Of a stretch of DNA of 64,000 nucleotides, positions 23,801 to 37,800 are shown in pieces. The stretch is from Lophius americanus. Taxonomy: Eukaryota > Chordata > Actinopteri > Lophiiformes > Lophiidae. The notes beneath the pieces were generated by a model. The model saw only the letters and a list, made by a program, of their open reading frames with translations. It did no database searches and had not been told where the DNA came from. Each line of letters opens with the position of its first letter. The stretch's first letter is position 1. The position numbers and the translations under genes are program-made. Where the stretch lies: assembly GCA_037951165.1 (NCBI GenBank), contig JBBDHG010000110.1:1320501-1384500 (forward strand). Direction: 5' to 3'.

Positions 23801-25996
23801 CCAATCAGTGACTCTGTTCTAACTGTTTGATTTCATCGGGCACAGCTGTATTGTGTTCTAGTTGGAATAAAGCTGCCATGACCATTCATTCTTGGGACTT
23901 CAACAGGTTGGACGCACGTGTAGAAGTTTTTTTCAGACGCACGCCAAAAGTGAGTCTCTGCTTCATGGAGAATATGCACATAGTCGGTTTTTGATGGAAG
24001 ATTCATCAGGCTGCAGTAAGTCGTATGAGTTGGTAGGTGGTCAGACGCGGCAGCTGCTTGGAAAATGAAGTACATCACAAACACCCTTTGCAGTCTTCTG
24101 AACATAAATCACACTGAAACTAAAATAAATCTGGAGAAGACATGCCATATATGTAAAAGCCGCATCAATCTTCTCTTTATCTGTTGCAATTGGTATCACT
24201 TCACCTTGTTTATGGCGCAGAGCTTGATAACACGTGAAAAGCGAGTTAGTTTCTGCCTTGGGGTTCATTGGATCATCTGCTTTTTCAGATGCGCAACTGT
24301 GGTTTCCTTCCACTATGCCAAACAATTCCATCAAATAAGTGGAGCGGATGTATTCAAGGGCCTGGACCAGGAAAAGGGTCTGATAATGGTAATGAAAGTG
24401 CTCACAGTCTTCGTCACACAGCCTGTACATTCAGCTTCAGGCCAATCCACTTGTTGGTTCAATCTGAGGAAGGCTTTGAGGTGAAGATGTTGACGTTTTC
24501 AGCTTAATGGGCCCTCTTCACAAAAAGTAAAGTACGGTATCATTTTGTATATCTACGAGTTTAATCAATATTTTCCAAAACACTCTAATTCTGAATTAAT
24601 TAATTAAATTAATCTGAATAACTGTGCTCCATCTGTCTCTCCCATATTACAGTTTTCAACAGAATTGCGGAACATTATAATTATCTCTATTCCACATTCC
24701 AAACAACTTTAAAGCATCTTCAGAGGGCAATGCATGAGTAAGTTAGTAAAGCAGATGCACTCGCACTCAGTCACCATCATCTGTGAGTCAGCCAATGCTA
24801 CAAAGCCCAGGGCGTCACACTGTTTCGTCTTTGAGGTTCGATGGAGTTTTAGGTTCCTGGTGAGATGAGGTTACTCCAGCTCCTCAGACAGTCCTCAGAC
24901 ACAGGAAAGCAGTTTGGGGAAAAATTAAACCCAGTGGCTTCCTGCATCTAGTGAGTCAAGTGGTGATCAATACACTCTGGGCAGGATGCTGCCGCTCCAC
25001 AGTTTAATCCTGCTCTGAGGCCATCCGGAGTGCAGCAATCCCTCAATTGAGCCTATTACTTGCTGGGTGCTCCTGGTGATGTTGCAGTCTGGGAAATGAT
25101 TACCTTGCAATTAAGGCTAATGTTCTCTTTAATAGTGCTTTCTTTGGAAAGAAGTTCTGCGAAGATATTGTGTTTCAAATAAGCACACCTTCTTAAATCT
25201 AAACCTGCCAACATAGGAATGGGTTGCATTGAATTGGGGACATGTTTGTGTTGTAGATGAGTGTGACACAACTGCCTTATGTCCTTTCATTTCGTTTTTC
25301 TGGGTTATGCCCAGACTGAAGCAATCAAATTTTGGTAATTTTTTCCACCCTTTTTCCTTTTTATGGGATTAATCAAACGCATTTACAAAGACATTGGATG
25401 AGACAGAAAGTAACACGAAGGAGTAACACAGTAACTGGTTGCCTCTGTATGCAATTTCTCAGTAGAGAAAGGTAGGCTTGTAATACTGCATGTTACACAA
25501 ACTGTGGGTGGTCTGTGTTTTATGTCTCAGTGTGAGTGTGTGCTCCATTTAACAGACCCTCACCCCTTCGACCTATGAATAATTCCACTCTTATTATAGA
25601 AATGATGATAATATAAATGATGCCATTTATGGCAGGACATTTTAACCGGTAAAATCGCTCATGAAGGGCAACTCTTTGACAGAGCAAAAATCTTTGATTT
25701 TTAAAAATACTCAATTAAATTCTATTATGTGTTTGAGAAATACATCCCCCTATTCTACTTTGTGTGTTGGCATGATTCTAATACAATTGTACGACCTACA
25801 GTTTGTGGGTAAGAGAAGAAGGACAAATATGAGTAACTGCATAACATGTTAATCTCCATGAGGGGGGACCAAAGAAAATACAAGATTTGGTTTGGAGAAC
25901 GCATAGTGTCACACCCATTTGCAGCGTCAGGATATAAATGTTGCTGCTCCTGACAAACAGAAATGTTTGTTTTCGTATTCTTATCCAACACGACTT

Positions 25997-26200
25997 GGGG
26001 TGGCTGTAGCTCAGTGGGCATGGTGCTTGTAAATAGTTCAACCCCAGCCATTGCAGTCAGGGAATGGTTTTTCTTACAACCATGTCATAGGGTCCTTAAG
26101 CAAGACCTTGAACCCCAATCTGCACCCAGGCACTTCTCAGGTGTTGTCCTTCCGCTCCTCAGAGATGAGTCAAATGCAGACAAATAAACTCACCATGTTG
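25997..26200 (+). mobile_element. Degenerate tRNA-derived SINE
   Basis: The start ggggtggctgtagctcagtg resembles a tRNA A box, and ttcaaccccagcc matches a B box. The body word gtccttaagcaagaccttga is shared, with changes, with the SINE copies at 29979 and 60228. The A-to-B spacing is short and the copy is diverged, so it is an old insertion rather than a tRNA gene. The right boundary is approximate. Confidence 0.65.
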
Positions 26201-26250
26201 TACTTCATAATACATATGGTAATGAAGAGTTTCTTTTTCTTTTTCTTTTT

Positions 26251-26305
26251 TGTCTTTCGGCTGTTCCCTTTCGGGGGTAGCCACAGCGGATCATCTGCAT
26301 TAACT
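26251..26305 (+). repeat. Fish interspersed repeat fragment with cggctgttcccttt core
   Basis: The stretch tgtctttcggctgttccctt followed by tcgggggtagccacagcgga matches a repeat module I know from many teleost genomes. It follows a T-rich tract (about 26228-26251). It is short, so its family and true length are uncertain. It sits close behind the SINE at 25997, so the two may have inserted into or beside each other. Confidence 0.45.
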
Positions 26306-28774
26306 AATTGCAAACAGGTGTGGACTATTTAGTATTTTGTACAATGACCTTTAAAATAAACAACTTGTATATAAAATTCACGACGCCCCCTCAACACCTA
26401 GGAAATATGAAAGCAATGTTTAAGTCTGTGGAGCATAAGACAGCAGTCAGCAGTCCTTGCAGTAATGAGATAATGAGTCATATCATATAAGTATCTGGCG
26501 CAAATAACAAAAGCTATCTTTTCCCAAGAGTTTGACAGGTTTTAGGTCTTTACTAGTGAAGTATGTGATTGACTGGGATCTTTTCTTAGTTTAGTCCTAA
26601 TTGGGAGGTAGCCTTATCCAGTACATGTGTCCGGTCTGCTCTTCAAAGGCCCTAAATCAATGTTAGTTGAAGACATTAAAGTCACTCCTATCTCCTGGTT
26701 ATGATATGTCTGAAGCTTTGTGTTGGTAGTATTCCCAGAGTATTTCATACGGCACTCCTTCATGCTATCCATCTCATTCAGCCCTTCGTTGTTATAAAAA
26801 TCGAAAATCGGCCCTAAGTTTGTTTTAAACTGTGATGGTGTTAGTCGGTTTACTTTCTCTGATGCTGCCATCTTTCTCTTATTAACTTCCTACGGCGGAC
26901 TGACCATTTTTCTTGCTGCTCTCACCAGGACAAAACCATAGAGCACCATCTAAGTGGAATTGAAGATCGTTCAATTGTATTATTCTATTGTTAAAAAGTT
27001 AAATCCATATTTCCGTTTGAAATGATAAACTATTTATATTTGGTACCCATAAAACGATACAATACATGGATGCTGTATCCAGTTTTTTTTCTTGCAGCAT
27101 CTGCAATGCAGTATATTTAAATAGTATACATGCGTAGTAGGTATCTTGACAGTGAAGGGTTGTTTCAAATTACACACTCTGGCAATGCGCTCCCTGGAAG
27201 TGACCACTGAAACGTTTGACCATGATTGTCATGTCACTTTCAAAAATTTCTGACAACTTTTATCTTCACTAAAAAATTATTATTTAAGTGGTGTCAATGT
27301 GCTCATGGGAAAGGGAAATTCATTTTATGTTTTGGACTATTGTCTTCCGCTGTAACTGCTGCCTCTTTGGCCACTATTTACAGAAGATTGACCTCCCCTT
27401 TTGGCACATTGCTAAGTAGAAGCATAGTAAGAAGCTTCCATAGTTCCACATTAACCTTTTGGGCCTTCTTTGCCTATGCAGGTTGGATACTCATACATAC
27501 TACATTTTGATATATTTGTGATGGGAATGCACCTATACAGTCAAAATGGCGGGTTTAATAATGGATGCAGGTTATTTGAGAATCAACAATTATCATATTT
27601 TAATGATTATTCGATGTGATTATAACCCATAATTTTGAGGACCTGCTCTCCAGCAGTTGGCCAGTGGCATGCTTCTTGTTTCATTGATTTGTAATGTAAA
27701 GATGTAAATACGTCTACTTTCATTACACTGATGAACATAAGAAGAGACGTGAGATCCACAGACAAGGACTGGCTTATAGGTCCAACCTGTTACAAGGATG
27801 AAATTCTAATACATTTTTTCCAAAATAAGGTTAACATCTCTCAAGCAAGTTGATAAATGTTGACAGTACCTCAGTTGCTTTGGAGCCTGTCGTATAAAAG
27901 CTATGAAAACATAAAGCCTGCTGCATTCCACTTGCGTGCTTGAACCTCCTGCAATATAGCTTTGGTATTTCTCAACACTGACTGAAAGTCCTCTCCTGTT
28001 TCTCACTGTTTGATTTATTCTATCATGCCGGTTTCAGAGCTTTGATACTGTCCAAGATAACTCGGGCCTCCACAGTTCATGCCTTCCAGTTGAATCTCAC
28101 TTGTGTAATTAAGTTGTCAGAGTAGCCACTACTTGCACTGCGGTGTGAGGTTGGTGTTGACATAATTCAAGGGGTGCTTATGTTTTTTATGTATAGTGTG
28201 CCTAACCTTGTGTTTAAAATGATGGGCAAGGCTCAGTACAGGGATGGATCAGTTTAATGACTATTTACATGAATGTGAGGTCTACACCACTGATTTCAGC
28301 AGCTCACCAAATTAAGAGAAGATGTTTATGGTAAATGATGCTTAAGGATCTAACAAATGCTTAGGATGTTCTGTAAAGAAATTGTTTCATATCATGTCGT
28401 AAAGTAACAACTATGTGCTTGAATAGATGAACTACATGATAAATAATTGGCAAGTGGCTCTGGACTGATTATTGTTTGGATAAGGAATTAAGTGGTTATA
28501 TTAAAAGCTCTGTTTGTTATTTCTATGAATGACACGCATGTCATTGTTAACTTGATGAAGATGTGTGTGTCTTTCCCTGCTTGTGTCTCTCTCTCTCTGT
28601 CTGTGTGGGAGTGTGTGTGTGGAGTGTTTTATTGTAGCTAACACATTGCAGTTATTAGCATTAGGGGGTAGCTGTGCCAGCGTAAGCAGCATGCCTCACA
28701 TGCTCAGCCTGAGCTTGTGGTTAGCTGATGGAGACATCTGAAGGACCAAAGCTCTCAGATCTAAATCAGGGACA

Positions 28775-28778
<4 letters not shown>

Positions 28779-28808
<30 letters not shown>

Positions 28809-28822
28809 CTCTCGTTCTCTCG

Positions 28823-28870
<48 letters not shown>
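28779..28870 (+). repeat. CT dinucleotide microsatellite with CTCGTT interruptions
   Basis: Roughly 92 bp of CT units, interrupted near 28804-28825 by three CGTT units and then resuming. It lies in the large vps13b intron. On the plus strand the open frame through it is a Leu/Ser artefact. Confidence 0.95.
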
Positions 28871-28875
<5 letters not shown>

Positions 28876-28959
28876 ACTGTATTTTTTACTTATTCCTATT
28901 TTGCCTTCTTTTTTCCTTTAACCTTTATTTCTCTCACTGTTTTTCACTTTTTCATTCTC

Positions 28960-28989
28960 AAAATGTGAGAAAAACATTTCTCACATTTT
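28960..28989. repeat. Perfect 13-bp inverted repeat with 4-base loop
   Basis: The arms aaaatgtgagaaa (28960-28972) and tttctcacatttt (28977-28989) are exact reverse complements separated by aaca. It lies about 90 bp past the CT microsatellite in the large intron. It could form a hairpin in RNA or a small cruciform. There is no evidence for function, and it is too short for a microRNA precursor. Confidence 0.85.
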
Positions 28990-29978
28990 TTCCTTTTCAC
29001 CTGTGAGTCTTCAGTTAAGTATGTCAGGTGCATTAGTGAGCAGAGAACTGCTGCAGCAAAATGGCCTGATAACATTAACTTACCATTAGAAACAATGTGC
29101 TCTAATAGAGAAAGGTTTTCAGTTTCTTTCGAATTATGTACCCCTTTTCCATATTTTTTCGGCTTACAAAAAAGGTCTTTATAAACAACATTTTTTTTTA
29201 TGATTTGTTTGTTTGTCAGGGTCAGGCACAATGAATGGAATCACATTTCTTGTTTGCACTTTACATCAGTTAACTTTGCATTTAAAATGGAAACAGTCAA
29301 TATAAAATACGGCTATTCGTCTTGTATTGGCATTTTTTACTTATTATAATAATATTTATTAAGTATTATACATGACTGATATTTATTAAACTCACATTGC
29401 CAAAACCATTCAGCCCATTCAGCGCGGTACCCCAAAGTGCACCTAGTGGCATGTGTACTCCTGTTTGAGAAACATTGAACTACACAGTTCAGGCTAGTTC
29501 CAGATTCCATTGTGGTACCTTCATCAGGACGATCACTCGCCTTCTCTCTGAATTCCTTCTTTTTTGCCTTCATCAAGCCTTGGGATTTGAGTTACTATGA
29601 GTGAAATCTTTTGTTTGGCATTAGTTGTGGAAAACAAACATTATTAGGAAAGATGAAAGAGCGTTGACCTCAGCGCTCCCTCTGTTTTGTAATGTCTTCT
29701 CACTGACCTGCTTACAGTTGTGGAGAAGTAATCAGCAAAAAGACTTTAGTAAAAAAAAAAGCCGATTTAATATGTGAATAGGCTGACATTTTCAAAATTA
29801 CTGGACAATTATGCAGACTTTAACTGGAGCAGCAGCAGCTACTGTATCATAAACACAAGATTGGTTTCTGCTTGTATCGATTGAGGCTTGGTTATGAGAC
29901 TATAGAAAATTTCTTGGCCTTTACTAAAGCATTTAGTAAATTTATTTATCTTTTATTAGTCACATACAAGTGACTAAG

Positions 29979-30170
29979 TGGAATTCTTTCCCTCACCAGT
30001 CCCCGAGGGATCATTGGGCACCTCCTGTTAAGCGCCGGGGAGCATTTTTGGTTCAGGGTCTTGCTCAAGAACCCTCCGGCATGTAGACCGGCTGTGTTTC
30101 GAACCGGCTACCCTCTGATCCTGTGAATGTGAGACTGCTGCTCTACCCACCGAGCTTCAGCCGCCCCCAA
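29979..30170 (-). mobile_element. tRNA-derived SINE, minus strand
   Basis: Read on the minus strand it starts gggggcggctgaagctcggt with gggtagagcag (A box) and has ccggttcgaaacac (B box). The body word ttcttgagcaagaccctgaa follows, shared with the copies at 25997 and 60228. The tRNA-like part followed by a longer body marks it as a SINE and not a tRNA gene. It is transcriptionally antisense to vps13b. Confidence 0.8.
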
Positions 30171-33100
30171 GATCCAAACTGAAACTGAAATCCACAGTAA
30201 TTGGTCATATTTACAAATGGCCAATAATACTTCTTGATGAATGCCGTAGGATATAAATTGTCAAAACAAAAGGACAATGTTGACAAGAGTTGAAAATAGC
30301 ATATGTATGATTCTTGCTTTGTGAGCTCTCATATATTTTACTCTGCCCATTTAATGATAATCTCCAATGTTAACCAGTTGCACTCTCTTAGATGAGGATA
30401 ATGCAAGGACAACATCTGAGGGATCAGACGTCCTGTTGCTCCGCGTAGGTCTGGTAGTGTGATCCATAACTGGCATCCCAGTTTGTCTTTCTTATTATTC
30501 TGGGCATGTTGGAGCCAGCTATTAAACATAGCCAGTTTGACTTGGGCACAGTAGAGGCACTCTTGGCAGAGACTTCAAGCATGACATCAGCATTGCTGTT
30601 GTTGTGATTCCTCCAGTGTTAGGGTGAAATAGTTTTGTAATTGTGCATTCTTATTGTAAAAGATACATTGGAATTATTTCCATTTTCCTATTCATCCTCC
30701 TTAATGAACATGTTTTTCTTGGAGAACTTACCAAGTGCTTTCAGCGTAACCGTTTGCAGGGATAAAATGTGCTTAGTAACGCTTCTGGTATTGCAGACCC
30801 CTCCTTTTCTGTCTAAAAAAAAAAAAAAGATTCCGAAGAAATCCCACAAGTACATCTATACTCATTTGTGGTTTTGGTAATTCAACAGATATGGAGGATG
30901 TGAAAACTCAAATTACAGGTTATTCATTTGACTATAAAAGTGGTTTCAAATAAACATATTTAAGAGATATCTTTATTTACTATGACATCAAAGATATTCT
31001 GTTTATCTGACCGTAGATATGCAGTGTGTGTTTAGGAGTTGTGGTTTAGTTTCACACGATAAAACTGACTTGGAAAAGACTTTTATATAAGAATAATGAT
31101 AGGTTTACTTTTGAATCTCTGAAGTAGTACATTCATTTTATCTGTAAGTTTTCTAACTTTGCTTAAAATCATTAAAACATAGCTTTGGTTGATCTTTACT
31201 ATGTGCCGTTGATCTTTTCATTGAAACGTCCTAACATTCCAAAATCATGAAGGTTCCCTTTTTTGCTTTTGTTTGACTTCTTTCTAAGTTTCAGTTGAAT
31301 TGTACATCCTGATCTTACACCGATTCACACTCCATTTGCAAAAAAATACGAGGCAAAGGAATACAGTTCATTTCAAACCATACAGCACACTGTGTACCTT
31401 TCAGGACTGTAATATTTCATTAACACACTACGTGCATTGTAAATGGGTATTTTCCTTCCCAGTAGCGGATTTAATTACTTGAAAAGAGGGGGAAGAGCGA
31501 GGGACCACATATTTGTAATGAGCTGTTTTCGTTGAGATAATTATTCAGAATGTCATAAGATGTGATATTCATCTGGGTTCGTTTCGGACTCTAATCCCTC
31601 CAATCTGCCATGGATTCCAGCTGCACGACTCTGCTGTGTTTAAGAGTATGTCTCTTTACATTTAGGCTGTGTGTGAAATCATTCACATGCTTATGTATGT
31701 TGTTTAAGAGTATCTTTCTTTATTTTAAGATATTGCATATACAGTACACTGGTAATATTAAGAACTTGCTCATTTGTAAGCATTTTGAATGTGATGGAGA
31801 GTGTACGGTGTTCCTTCGTCAGAGCTCTGGCTGGTAGCAGCCCGTTTTTAGTTTACCTGTGCTCAAGAAGAAAATGAAACCTCTGTCTTTGATCATGGAG
31901 TAATTTCTTACAGTTTCATTAAAAACACATTAGCAGCTAATTTTTAGTTGAGCTGATGGATGTGCTCCAAGTGAAAGGACGTTAAAGCAAAGGTAATTTG
32001 AGTCAACTGCGATGAGCTCTGTTCTTTCTAGTTTACATTCCAGTGGGGTCGACATCAATGGGCCAAGCAGCTTAACTTAAAACAAGTGGTTGCATACCGT
32101 CTGACATTATTGGAACTATCCCAAAATTGTGACTCAATGTTTGAAGGAATGAGCCCCTGCTCAGGTGTCATTCCTCTTGTTTACACCTTCGTTGTTTTTT
32201 TATGATAATTGATTTCACACCATTAAAACAAGCCTCCCATTAGGCAGAAGAAAAGTTATCACTAGGAATATGACAACATCCAAATACAAATAAAGAATGA
32301 AAATTGCATGGGACTGGTGATGGATCAGAACCTGTACACCATAACATGAAGAGGAGAGAGTAGGGTTGAGAAAAGAGGCACTGCTCTGTGTTGGATATGG
32401 GGTGTGTATGTGTGTGTCTGTGTGTGGATGTATTAAGTTGGGAGTGATTTCAGTATTGTTCTGAAACCCATCACAGCCACACTGCCTTCTTGGCAGTGAG
32501 TATTGGAGAGGTTTTTAATAAAAAATATATTTTGAAGAAACTTGTAAGCAACATGTGTTGTCCTGAGTGCTATGGGTTTTTTCTGAAGGAGGGAGGAGGC
32601 CTGATTGCTGGATTCTCCCCAGTGATGTTGCTCGATGGGTCCCGACATGAGGGACAGGGCCTCAACTTGTCAAATCCAGTGTGAGTGTCAGTGTTTGTAT
32701 GTGTATATAAGTGAATGGGAGGAGGGAATGGGGGGTCCGTCTGAGATAAGGAGCTATTGAGTTTCCTTCATTTATTTTCTCACTCCATAGGCGTTCGCCC
32801 TCCACTGCCTACCCTCCAATCTCCAGGGCAACTGCTTTGATGTCAGCAGGAGTTCGTCAGCAACCTGCAGAGGAAAAACAACAATAACATAGAGCGTGTT
32901 TATCCAGCATTGGTCCTCTGCATGTTCTCATTAATCTGCTGGAACTCTGTGAAATAGACCAGTTTTAAAAATGTTTGGTTTTCAAATATCGGGCTGTGGC
33001 AGGCAGGCTTGGTAGTTGACTCTGAATTTATGCTAGTATGTTTTCCTGTCTTCAAATTGGAAAAATTCTTTATAATTTGTGGAGGGGTAAAATGAAAATG

Positions 33101-33252
33101 ACAGACATGGCAAGAAATGAAAAACACTTGGACCACTCTTCTGCCCCTACACACTGTGCAGTGTATATATTTATACCGTTAGGTGAATGTTAAGCTAATA
33201 TTTTACACAATTTGGACAGATACCTGACCATAAGATAAGTTTGAACTGAGCA

Positions 33253-34800
33253 AATCAAGGCTCCAGACAAAAAAAATATATATCTAGGAGCCATTGGCTC
33301 CAAAGCCCAAAGTATTTAGGAGCCAAATTAAATTTTCCGGAGCCAAAATAAATTGATGTCGGAGAACAATGTTAAATCTCTGCCTTACCTTTTCTTTACT
33401 ATCTGTGCTGTGTGCGGTGGTTTACCTTGCGTCCCATTTTGTGCACAATAATCAATTAATTTTTATTTTATCTTTCAATTTTTTTTTTGAACCATGTACA
33501 ATTAGATGCTTCAAAATGATTCAGGGTTTAAGCCTGTACCTATGTCTATGTCTCTATCTCCCATCCCTGCAGTGATACGATTCCTGGCGTTCTTATGTTT
33601 TTTCGTGTCACCATGCTTCTCACTGTTTTTTTTCTAAATGATTTGTAACGGTTGGGGCTGAGCCTCAGACATTACTGGGGATCTGGGTGTATGCTCCCCT
33701 TGAAGAAAATTTTGTAACTTTTAAACTTAAATGCATCAATCTGGTGATCTTTGGCAGCAGAATTAAGAAGCAAAAGCTATAATGCTATGATTCCACCCTG
33801 ATTCTGGTGTTTGCCTTCACTTTGATGGCATAAAAATGCAAGTATTTCACACACACACCCAGGAACAAATAAACTTCTCTCACCTACTGTTCCTCCCTCA
33901 AGGAAGCTTGTCCCCCTTGCTGCCCATCTTTGGGGAAACTACTAGCCCTGCTGCCTCTCTCCCTTTAACCAGTAGGGTTAATTTTTACTTAATTATCATT
34001 ACAAATTAATTGTGTAACGTTTTATGATAAACAAACGTTCTCTTGGAACGCTGAAAATAATTTATCTATAGCGACAGTCATAGCGAGGATACGGAGCTCT
34101 GACGTCATTAGCTAACTTTAACATAAGCCAACTTAGTTTATTTTAGTTTTCAATGATAAATTCAGTTTTTTGCTGCCCTACATGGATAATGATACGATTA
34201 TGTCTGGACCAGTGGATAATTGCACTCAGTGGATACTCTAACAATAATTAACGTTACTTAAAACAACCTTGGCTCCTCATTGTGCCTCGGTACTGATGGG
34301 CTAACGAGCAGTTTGTTTATGAGAGGCTGCGCATGTGCGGCAGAGGGAAGGGGCGGATTGACTCGGCTTGAAGGGAGAATGAAGGAGGAAGGAAGCAAAA
34401 TCACAGTGTTAACCACCTTAATGTTGAGGTTTGAAAATATTTTTGGTTCATTTTGAGACTGGACGGGCTACCACGGTTTAACAAATTAGTTGGAAACACG
34501 CCAACGTATTGCATATTTGCGTATGGATGGTCACTACTGGTGACTGGCAGAAAAGAACTGTGCGAAAAATGAAGAAATTGGTCGCCATCTGGAGTGCTGC
34601 AACTTCAGTCATTATGTCCTTTGAGGTGTCGTCATACCACACTGTTCATATCTGTGCCGGCTTTGACCTTAAATGGTCCACTTATCAGAAAATATTTGTA
34701 TTTTTTTCCCACAAGTTTTACTTATTCACATCACAGTTTACATATAAATTACATAGCCAATAGCAGTAACATTTTACTGGCTCCGGTGTCTGTGAACTAC
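33253..34800. mobile_element. Possible non-autonomous DNA-transposon remnant
   Basis: The left end aaggctccagacaaaaaa resembles the terminus of a fish hAT-like element, and the word aggagcca recurs within the first 100 bp (about 33283 and 33320). A related tggctccggtg lies near 34771. The interior (34020-34660) is complex with no transposase domain in any frame. Both boundaries and the class are uncertain. Confidence 0.25.
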
Positions 34801-37800
34801 AGCTTGTTTGTTTGAACTGGGGGGAACTGTGACAGTATCTGCAGAGGTGATGTTTCTATAGCTGGAGGTGGTGGCAGGTCTGGACTAATGTGTTGAGCAG
34901 CTCAGATGTGAGTCAACCCTCCAGACTGGCTGAACACATTGCCTCCTGGTCCCTCAATGAGCCAGACGTCTGCATGGGGACATAGGTCAGGCACAGCCTT
35001 CCTGTGCCCTAACCCTCCATGGGTGCCCACTTACCCTCTGAATAGGGGGTCCCCCTCGCCTGTCACTCACACTGCCATGATCTGCTCCTTTTTTATGCCC
35101 TCCTTTTCATTATCTCCAGGTCTCTGCTGCTCTTGCTGTTTTTCAACTACTCTTACTCTCAATGTCTGACTTTATTTGACTGTTATTTTTTCCACTTATC
35201 TCTTTGTCTCTTGTCTCTCTTTTCCTTTTTTGCTACCGTCATCTTTGGTCAAAAGCTAAATTGACATGCCTGCAGGGGAAGCAACCCCCCTTCTTTTCCT
35301 GGTCCTTCTGTCCATCTCTTTCTCTATTCCTCCATCCCTCCCTCCCTGTCCTGTGTCCTGCCGTGGCGTTGGAGGGATCAGTTTACCATTTAGAAGCTGA
35401 AGCAGGCTTCATTTGTCCCAGGGTTTCCCTCTGAAAAGACATTTTTCGCCTCTGGATAATTGCTCACTGGCCATGGTGACATTGAGCGCTTAATTGCACT
35501 ACTTCCAAATTTGGCAGTCTTGTTCTCTTTAGTGGCATTTTGAGTTGCTGAACTCTATATACACTTGGCCTGCAGGGTTAGGCATTCCTTTAGGTATAGA
35601 TATGTAGGTCTATATGGGAAGGAGACTGTTTCTAATTCTAATGTGCTCCAGAATTGTGATGTAAACTTAAGTACCTCATGAGTGAGCATGTCTCATTATA
35701 AATTTACCTAATCTAAAACAGTCCTTGTTATTGTATCCCTTCAAAGTGCTAGGTGACTTTGAAGTGGTGACCAGGTAATGAACTGTGATGAATAATGAGC
35801 CACAAATTTCCATCTTATTATTTGACAATCTCTATTCCTTGAATCTTTTTCTGAAGTATTTATTATTTTTATGGGGGAAAACGTTTTTGGTTGCATGGTG
35901 CAACTCTATCGCAAAGTGTGTGAATGGTATATATTTCCGACAGAGACTCTCTTGCCTCTTTGGGCAATTGCATGTTTACTTTACCGTAGTGGAGGATATG
36001 GGGGATACATGCTTCTCTGTCAGTGTGTCTGCAAGTCAAATTAGGTAACATATGTTTCCACATAATCTCTACTACTCAACCACATAGAAAGAAACGCATT
36101 TGTTGTCATTAAATAACGACAGAAGCAGGAAATGTGTGTTAATTTTGTTCTGGATTTGTTTGCCATAGTTTGGCATGTGACTTGCCTGAAAGTTGTGGCA
36201 GTGGGTTTTCATTTGTTCATTTAGGTATGTATGATAAAGTGTGTGTCCATGGAGTAGCCAAATACATTTGGTTTTGACACCCTCAGTGTTAATTTAAGTC
36301 AGGATAAGGGGTGAGTCCTGAGACGCTCTGGCACACTGATCCCCCAGTAAAGCTGAACACAAGTGATTGCCCCCTTTCTATGTCCTGACTGTCTGACTAA
36401 CCTACCACCCACCCTACTACTGTTAAGGTTATAGTGCTGCACTAAGCCCCAATCGATGCCATACTGGGAGTTAACTCAATCAACTCAGATTTTTTCTTGA
36501 CATCTCTATATTTAGAATGTTTTTAATATGTTTTATTATTTTTTCTTTCATTACTTCCTGCCTTCCACAGTTGCAGGCTTCTCTCTAAATGGAATATGAT
36601 TATGAGGTAATGTTTAATTTTGCTCCATAGAGGTAGAGGATTAGTTCTTTAGCAATATAGACATAAAATGTCATATTTGTTTTGATTTTGACTTAGTGGA
36701 CTGACATTCCCTTTTCTCAAGATTCAACATTCATTATTAATGTTTTTACCATAGTATTAGTCGTCCACATGCAAAAAACAGAATTTAGTTTGATACAGCC
36801 TCATATGACATATTGAATGAATAGCTGTGAACATAGAGGTCCCACCGAAAGCTTGGAGAAAGGGAAACAAGATTCCTCTAAAAACTTTGAAACACAAGAC
36901 TCTTTGGCAAAGGTGACAATCTGCTATACTAGACATTTTGTAAGTCTACAGAGTTGGTCGCTTTATTACCGATGGATCTTCTCCTGGGTTTGTCCTCTGA
37001 TGATATCAGATAGGGAAGGTTTGTTTTTCTGCTGAAGCTTTTTTAAGCTTCAGGAGAGTGTCAATGAAAATGACTCGCCAAACAAAATAAAGGTGGAAGG
37101 TCCTGTTAGACTGTTGTCTCTTTTCTTGAATTTTTAAGCTTGAACTAAAAAATGTAGTTAACCCAGCAGTGAAAAGGCCTTGGATGTCGGTCTTTAACAA
37201 TGTCAAGACCTCCTCATTTGTCCTCATGTCTTTATTGTCCTAGTCACAGAGCAGCCACTTGGCTGACGCACTCTTCAAGCTGAACCAATAAATAACCCCA
37301 TCATCACGAAATTTGTCTCAATCGTTTATGTTCAGGCTCATCTCTGAAGGGGATGTCAGTGTCATTCCTAAACACAGACTGTGTACTTGCATTCCTGGGC
37401 TTAACAGGCTGCTCGTCTCTGAGTGCAGATGACATGAACTGCTGTGGAGGAGAGACCTTCACCTCTCGTCCAAGGACCACAGTTTATTTGTAGAGCCCAT
37501 GGTGATGGTTGTTTAATAGGCATGGGAGGAAGGTTAGTTTGAAGGTTTGGTGTGAAGGGGGTTCAGAAAACAGTGGTGAATAGTAGATACTGCTCTAATG
37601 ACTCCTCCCTTCTCAATGTGCACACAACAATGCAGGAGAACAGATACTTTACTTATAGTCTCACCAACAGATTGATTAACCTCAGTAGTCAGATAAAGGT
37701 AACATTCAGATTAGGCTTGTTACATGGTTTAATATGACTAGCTTTTATGTGACTTTAAGATAGCTAGATTTTATGAGACGTGTATATGTGATTGGTTTGG

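Noticed and set aside
28960..28989. microRNA hairpin
   Set aside because: A 13-bp stem with a 4-base loop is too short for a microRNA precursor.
29979..30170. Minus-strand tRNA gene
   Set aside because: Same reasoning: a SINE body follows the tRNA-like head.
37032..37053. 9-bp inverted repeat with a T loop
   Set aside because: The arms are short and AT-rich and are expected by chance in 64 kb.
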